In this document: in pieces, positions 5,301-8,648 of the stretch
Layout of the letters: each line of letters opens with the position of its first letter
How positions within the stretch are numbered: the first letter of the stretch is position 1
From: an uncultured Clostridia bacterium
Lineage (GTDB): Bacteria > Bacillota > Clostridia > Oscillospirales > Oscillospiraceae
Direction: 5' to 3'
DNA: 8,648 nt
NCBI GenBank assembly: GCA_937892865.1
Contig: CALBJG010000006.1
Location: 1-8,648 of the forward strand
The notes under the pieces: generated by a model
Told to the model about the DNA's origin: nothing
The model's database searches: none
What the model saw: only the letters and a program-made list of their open reading frames with translations
Position numbers and translations under genes: made by a program

Positions 5301-6050
5301 TTAGTCTTGCTTATAGGGTGGGTCGGCAGGATAGATGCCTTGCAGTTTCTGCATACCCCGGGAGACCGCGTCTTTGGAATTTTTCCAATCGGCGGATGCG
5401 TTCCGGTAGTCAAATTTCTGCACGAACCAGTCGATATCCCCCTGGACACGGGCAAGGTTTTCTTTCATCAAAGAAAGCACCGTATCGTAAAACCACTGGG
5501 CGTGTTTTTGGGGCAAATTCTCTTCCGCCTCGGTCATAAGTCTTGCAAAGTGGCGCATACAAAAGCCTTTGCTATTTTCCACCTTTTGCCGGAATGATCC
5601 CTCTTTCAAAAGGTAGAAAAAGGTATCGTAGTACCGCTTCATATTATACTCGATCTTATCGCAGAGGAAGCAGGTACTGCCCCGGCGGGTCGCCCATTGG
5701 GCGATGGTTTCTTCGGAAGATACGCTCTTTTTTCCCAAAATGCTCTTTTTGGGCACAGTAAAGTTGTCGCACCGGGTTTCCAGTTCCTTGATAAGTCCCA
5801 CATAGTAAGTCTGCATCATCAGGGCGTTGCCCAGAGAGTTGCCGTAAGTAAAAAGTTTTTCCATATGGTGGCCGCAGAAGCCCAGTTTGTCCGTTACCTC
5901 CCGCACATCCGGCTCCATATAACTGGCGCCGGGACCGGCGGTGTAGCGGATGGCTTTCTGCTCGGTGATGCGCTCCAAGTAGCAAAAGGGGCATTCGTCC
6001 CCGGCATTGAAAGATTCTATCACGGGAATGGTATCGATCTGCTGTTTCAT
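5301..6050 (-). CDS. DUF6062-like double Cys/His zinc-knuckle protein
   Basis: The 249-residue protein is cytosolic by appearance, with no signal peptide. It has two similar modules. In the first, CPFC (residues 20-23) pairs with CGHH (59-62). In the second, CFLC (127-130) pairs with CMRHF (164-168). Each CxxC plus CxxH set could bind one zinc. The opening IDTIPVIESFNAGDECPFCYLE and the motif MEPDVREVTDKLGFC are what I associate with the clostridial DUF6062 family, whose function is unknown to me. I chose the ATG at 6050 because AAAGGAG stands 8 bases before it. A longer frame to 6083 would overlap the promoter. The gene is divergent from the radical SAM gene and seems to share its -35 element. 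Its stop touches the island's right repeat, so this gene was convergent with the CPBP gene before the island. Confidence 0.8.
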   Translation of the reverse strand: MKQQIDTIPVIESFNAGDECPFCYLERITEQKAIRYTAGPGASYMEPDVREVTDKLGFCGHHMEKLFTYGNSLGNALMMQTYYVGLIKELETRCDNFTVPKKSILGKKSVSSEETIAQWATRRGSTCFLCDKIEYNMKRYYDTFFYLLKEGSFRQKVENSKGFCMRHFARLMTEAEENLPQKHAQWFYDTVLSLMKENLARVQGDIDWFVQKFDYRNASADWKNSKDAVSRGMQKLQGIYPADPPYKQD

Positions 6051-6071
6051 AAACATCTCTCCTTTGCAATC

Positions 6072-6123
6072 AGTATACCACACCGGTGAAGCGGTTGCAA
6101 TATTCCAAAGATGGGATTATACT
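6072..6123. promoter_or_regulatory. Divergent promoter pair sharing one palindromic -35 box
   Basis: TTGCAA at 6095-6100 is its own reverse complement. Leftward, after exactly 17 bases, the minus strand has TATACT (6072-6077). Rightward, after exactly 17 bases, the plus strand has TATACT (6118-6123). Both transcripts would begin right at their ribosome sites (AAAGGAG at 6059-6065, AGGTGA at 6130-6135), giving very short leaders for the genes starting at 6050 and 6140. Confidence 0.75.
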
Positions 6124-6139
6124 GTTAGCAGGTGATTTT

Positions 6140-7006
6140 ATGTACTTACTGAATGATTTTTACAAAGATATCTTCGGCTGCAAGGTGTATAAACTCTCCA
6201 TTGATGCCGGGTTTACCTGCCCCAACCGGGATGGCACACTGGGCGTAGGGGGCTGCATTTTCTGCGGCAGCGACGGAGGCAGCGCCTTTGCCCAAAAGGG
6301 CTGTGACATTGCAGCCCAACTGGAACTTGCCAAAGAAAAAGTGGCGGGCAAAATTAAGACGGGTAAATTTATCGCCTATTTTCAGTCCTTTACCAATACC
6401 TATGCCCCGGTGGCTGTTTTGGAATCCCTTTACCGGCAGGCTATCGCCCCTGAAGACATTGTAGGGCTTGCCATCGGTACAAGGCCGGACTGTTTAGGGG
6501 AGGATGTGATGGGGTTATTGACCCAAATCAACCAAATCAAGCCGGTGTTTGTGGAACTGGGGTTGCAGACGGTGAAAGATGCGTCCGTTGCCTATATCCG
6601 CAGAGGGTATGAAAATGAAGTCTATTTCGATGCCGCCCAACGGCTGAAAAAAGCGGGTATCCATATAGTTACCCACATTATTTTAGGTCTGCCCGGAGAG
6701 AGATTGGAAGATGCGGTGGAGACCACCCGGCAGGCGGTTTCCGCCGGTACGGATGGGGTGAAATTCCACCTTTTGCATGTTCTGCAAGGGACGGATCTGG
6801 AAAAAGATTACCGGGCGGGGAAATTTGATTGTTTATCTTTGGAAGAATACGCCCGGTGGCTGAAAGCCTGCTTATCTATCCTGCCGGATAATGTGGTGGT
6901 CCACCGGCTCACCGGCGACGGGGCGAAAAAAGATCTGGTGGCGCCGCTGTGGTCTGCCGACAAAAAACGGGTACTGAACTATCTGAACCGATATCTGAAT
7001 GGGTAA
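6140..7006 (+). CDS. TIGR01212/YtqA-YhcC-type radical SAM protein
   Basis: The 288-residue product binds a 4Fe-4S cluster and S-adenosylmethionine. The cluster motif CPNRDGTLGVGGCIFC puts cysteines at residues 27, 39 and 42, a CX11CX2C spacing typical of this Elp3-like family rather than the usual CX3CX2C. Further family marks are YFQSFTNTYAP, IGTRPDCL, VELGLQT, THIILGLPGE and GVKFHLLHVLQGTDL. The B. subtilis relative YtqA has been linked to the mnm5s2U34 tRNA wobble modification route, a plausible role here, though no partner methyltransferase gene lies next to it. The ATG at 6140 is preceded by AGGTGA and by a TATACT box at 6118-6123; the frame's upstream ATG at 6086 is ahead of the promoter and was rejected. 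Length is normal. It is divergent from the DUF6062-like gene. Confidence 0.88.
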   Translation: MYLLNDFYKDIFGCKVYKLSIDAGFTCPNRDGTLGVGGCIFCGSDGGSAFAQKGCDIAAQLELAKEKVAGKIKTGKFIAYFQSFTNTYAPVAVLESLYRQAIAPEDIVGLAIGTRPDCLGEDVMGLLTQINQIKPVFVELGLQTVKDASVAYIRRGYENEVYFDAAQRLKKAGIHIVTHIILGLPGERLEDAVETTRQAVSAGTDGVKFHLLHVLQGTDLEKDYRAGKFDCLSLEEYARWLKACLSILPDNVVVHRLTGDGAKKDLVAPLWSADKKRVLNYLNRYLNG

Positions 7007-7015
7007 ATTCGCACT

Positions 7016-7112
7016 TTTCGAGCAGTTGCTCGAAATGCATAATGCATAATGCACAATGCACAATTAAGGTATTTTGCTTCGCAAAATAATTAGAATAGTC
7101 GTCTTTGGCGAC
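7016..7112. repeat. Spacer mosaic: three hairpins and a heptamer array
   Basis: TTTCGAGCA (7016-7024) pairs with TGCTCGAAA (7027-7035). Next come four tandem heptamers, ATGCATA twice and ATGCACA twice (7035-7062). TATTTTGC (7070-7077) pairs with GCAAAATA (7081-7088), and GTCGTC (7098-7103) pairs with GGCGAC (7107-7112) with one G-T pair. No T-run follows the stems, so they are not clear terminators. This looks like a genome-wide intergenic repeat type rather than a gene. Confidence 0.65.
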
Positions 7113-7118
7113 ACGATA

Positions 7119-7146
7119 ATTGTCAATTGTCCATTGTCAATTGTCA
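7119..7146 (+). repeat. Heptamer array ATTGTCA x4 (left)
   Basis: Four tandem 7-mers read ATTGTCA, ATTGTCC, ATTGTCA, ATTGTCA. An inverted array of the same heptamer lies at 8520-8547, on the other side of the phosphoglycerate mutase gene. Confidence 0.85.
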
Positions 7147-7192
7147 ATTATTTATTGCTGTGTGCACCGATAAATTTGTGGGCATCTCAACA

Positions 7193-7219
7193 AAAAAGCA
7201 CCCCGGTGGGGTGCTTTTT
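7193..7219. terminator. Terminator of the phosphoglycerate mutase gene, bidirectional
   Basis: AAAAAGCACCCC (7193-7204) and GGGGTGCTTTTT (7208-7219) form a perfect 12-bp stem with a 3-base loop. The flanking A and T runs make it work on both strands. It lies 3 bases beyond the stop codon of the minus-strand gene at 7223. Confidence 0.92.
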
Positions 7220-7222
7220 GTT

Positions 7223-8413
7223 TTAGTCTTGTAAAAAGTTTTCCATCAGTTGGAAGCCCGCTTCCAAAAGGTTTCCGGTGGCGGCGGCATCTTTTTCCGT
7301 ATACCGGGCGATCTTCCGCTGCTCATATCGGCTGTCGTAGAGAATGTAAGGTATCGGCTCTGCCGTATGGGTGCGGATGCGGATGGGTGTGGGGTGATCC
7401 GGCAGGATCAGCATTTTATACGGCTCTCCCCATTCGTCCATACCTTTCTTCACCCGGGCGATCACCCGGCTGTCCAGATTTTCAATGGCTTTTATCTTGT
7501 TCTCCACACTGCCCTGGTGACCCATTTCGTCCGGGGCTTCCACATGGATATATACAAAATCGTGGTCTTTCAGCGCCTGCAAAGCGGCATCGGCTTTCCC
7601 CTCGTAATTGGTGTGCAGACCGCCGTTTGCCCCGGGGACATCCACAACGGTCATACCAGCCCCTACAGCGATGCCTTTTAAAAGGTCAACGGCGGAGATC
7701 ATCGCGCCGGTCTTGCCGGTCTTTTCATAGAAATTCTCTAAACTGGGCTTCGTGCCTGCCCCCCAGAACCAGAGGGAGTTTGCCTTGTTCTTCCCTTCTG
7801 CGGCGCGCTTTTGGTTGATGGGGTGGTTATTTAAAATATCGAAACTCTTTTCCATCATTTCCCGGAACTTGCCACCGGGCAGATATTTTCCGATCACCTC
7901 GCCCAGATGGTCGTGGGGCTGATAAAAGTCCCGGACAGAGCCTTCTTTCCACACGGTGATATGCCGGTAGGATGTGCCGGTATAGAACTGAAATTCTTCA
8001 CTGTTAAAGGCTTCCCGGATGGCATCCATCAGAATATCCGCCTCTTCCGTGGAAATTTCCCCGGCGGAGTGGTCGAGAATGGTCTTTTGTTCATAGGGCT
8101 CGTTTTCCGAGAGGGTGACGATGTTACACCGGTGGATCACATCGGTATCTTCCATCTTTACCCCTACAGAGAGGGCTTCCAACGGCGATCTGCCGGAGTA
8201 GCAGGTCTTGGGGTCATAGCCCAAAACCGCCAGATTGGCAACATCCGAGCCGGGTTTCATCCCAAAAGGCACCATTTTGGCGCTTCCCAAAGCGCCTGCC
8301 GATGCCAAATGATCCATATTGGGTGTATGGGCGGCGTCCAGCGTGGTTCTGCCGCCTAAACATTCCAGCGGCTCACCGGCCATACCGTCCCCTAAAATAA
8401 CGATGTATTTCAT
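7223..8413 (-). CDS. apgM: Cofactor-independent phosphoglycerate mutase, ApgM type
   Basis: The 396-residue cytosolic enzyme belongs to the alkaline-phosphatase superfamily and interconverts 3- and 2-phosphoglycerate in glycolysis. The start KYIVILGDGMAGEPL carries the first metal-binding Asp (residue 9). PGSDVANLAVLGYDP holds the likely nucleophile Ser56. GRSPLEA follows. Asp295 and His299 (EAPDEMGHQG), Asp339-His340 (LPDHPTP) and His349 complete the metal sites. This subgroup (TIGR02535/TIGR00306) has sometimes been proposed to be a homoserine kinase when it sits beside threonine genes; no such gene is nearby, so the mutase role is preferred. The ATG at 8413 has GGGAGGG before it. The frame could be read from 8485, but that would overlap the promoter. 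The gene appears to be transcribed alone. Confidence 0.92.
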   Translation of the reverse strand: MKYIVILGDGMAGEPLECLGGRTTLDAAHTPNMDHLASAGALGSAKMVPFGMKPGSDVANLAVLGYDPKTCYSGRSPLEALSVGVKMEDTDVIHRCNIVTLSENEPYEQKTILDHSAGEISTEEADILMDAIREAFNSEEFQFYTGTSYRHITVWKEGSVRDFYQPHDHLGEVIGKYLPGGKFREMMEKSFDILNNHPINQKRAAEGKNKANSLWFWGAGTKPSLENFYEKTGKTGAMISAVDLLKGIAVGAGMTVVDVPGANGGLHTNYEGKADAALQALKDHDFVYIHVEAPDEMGHQGSVENKIKAIENLDSRVIARVKKGMDEWGEPYKMLILPDHPTPIRIRTHTAEPIPYILYDSRYEQRKIARYTEKDAAATGNLLEAGFQLMENFLQD

Positions 8414-8447
8414 AGCAATTCCCTCCCCGGGAGATAAACTTTTTACC

Positions 8448-8476
8448 ATAGTACCACTTTTCTTACGCAATTGCAA
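8448..8476 (-). promoter_or_regulatory. Promoter of the phosphoglycerate mutase gene
   Basis: On the minus strand TTGCAA (8471-8476) is followed after 17 bases by TACTAT (8448-8453). The start of transcription near 8441 leaves a leader of about 28 bases that contains GGGAGGG. The -35 hexamer is the same palindrome used at 6095-6100. Confidence 0.6.
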
Positions 8477-8519
8477 GAACTTCAAATTCTAATTTATCGC
8501 TGCAATGCGCGATAAAAAT

Positions 8520-8547
8520 TGACAATGGACAATGGACAATTGACAAT
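8520..8547 (-). repeat. Heptamer array TGACAAT x4 (right, inverted)
   Basis: Tandem 7-mers TGACAAT, GGACAAT, GGACAAT, TGACAAT are the reverse complement type of the array at 7119-7146. Just upstream TTTATCGC (8493-8500) can pair with GCGATAAA (8509-8516). Confidence 0.8.
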
Positions 8548-8556
8548 TATAATAAG

Positions 8557-8646
8557 CCTTCTCCTCAAGGAGAAGGTGTCTGCCCAAGGGGCAGACGGAT
8601 GAGGTGTAGCCCCAAAGGGGCGTATTGCGAGCATCTCCACCTCATC
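8557..8646. repeat. Composite palindromic intergenic repeat with four stems
   Basis: CCTTCTCCT (8557-8565) pairs with AGGAGAAGG (8568-8576). GTCTGCCC (8578-8585) pairs with GGGCAGAC (8589-8596). GCCCC (8609-8613) pairs with GGGGC (8617-8621), and this last stem sits inside an outer stem of GATGAGGTG (8598-8606) with CACCTCATC (8638-8646). No open frame fits. Such multi-hairpin units are scattered between genes in many gut Clostridia genomes. It probably continues past the right edge. Confidence 0.75.
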
Positions 8647-8648
8647 AG

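Noticed and set aside
5234..5455. Minus-strand open frame over the right inverted repeat
   Set aside because: It runs across the repeat and into the 3' end of the DUF6062-like gene in another frame, with no start signal.
6086..6139. Earlier start of the radical SAM gene at 6086
   Set aside because: It lies upstream of the -35 and -10 boxes, whereas the ATG at 6140 follows AGGTGA and gives the family's normal N-terminus.
7035..7146. CRISPR array
   Set aside because: The repeats are 7 bases long, tandem and without spacers, and no cas genes are nearby.
8414..8485. Earlier start of the phosphoglycerate mutase gene at 8485
   Set aside because: The added residues overlap the promoter at 8448-8476. 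The family begins with KYIVILGDG, right after the ATG at 8413.

Overview
The window looks like a piece of a Clostridia chromosome, most likely an Oscillospirales/Ruminococcaceae-type gut bacterium. This is inferred from strong GGAGG-type ribosome sites, sigma-A-like promoters, a DUF6062-type Cys/His protein, a YtqA/YhcC-type radical SAM protein, an ApgM-type phosphoglycerate mutase, and intergenic spacers full of heptamer repeats and hairpins. No rRNA or tRNA is present to fix the taxonomy.

Layout: (1) 1-795, minus strand: the 5' part of a gene for a secreted protein that runs off the left edge. (2) 1091-1807, plus strand: a CPBP-family membrane protease. (3) About 1808-5300: an AT-rich island bounded by an inverted pair of imperfect 35-bp repeats, each abutting the stop codon of the flanking host gene. 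(4) 5301-6050, minus strand: a DUF6062-like double zinc-knuckle protein. It is divergent from (5) 6140-7006, plus strand: a radical SAM protein of the TIGR01212 type. (6) 7007-7222: a repeat-rich spacer ending in a terminator. (7) 7223-8413, minus strand: cofactor-independent phosphoglycerate mutase. (8) 8414-8648: its promoter, an inverted heptamer array and a composite hairpin repeat.

The island is the interesting part. It holds a complete restriction-modification locus made of two convergent operons. The plus operon has a small XRE-type regulator and a beta-class DNA methyltransferase whose C-terminus is a degenerate staphylococcal-nuclease-like domain. The minus operon has a C-protein-like XRE regulator, a full-length MjaI-family restriction endonuclease (expected site CTAG), and two small overlapping genes. 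By motif comparison these two genes are the N-terminal and C-terminal halves of a second, diverged MjaI-type nuclease.

The promoters suggest timing. The methyltransferase operon has a perfect TTGACA-17-TATAAT promoter overlapped by two perfect 14-bp direct repeats, as for a strong promoter that is then self-repressed. The nuclease operon has a TATAAT box with no good -35, and an ACT-N3-AGT dyad where the -35 should be, as for a C-protein-activated promoter. CTAG occurs only once by eye in the whole window, inside the methyltransferase gene. No transposase or integrase is present, so any mobility would have to be supplied in trans or be ancestral. A second regulatory curiosity is the 6051-6139 spacer, where a single palindromic TTGCAA appears to serve as the -35 box of two divergent promoters, each with a 17-bp spacer and TATACT.
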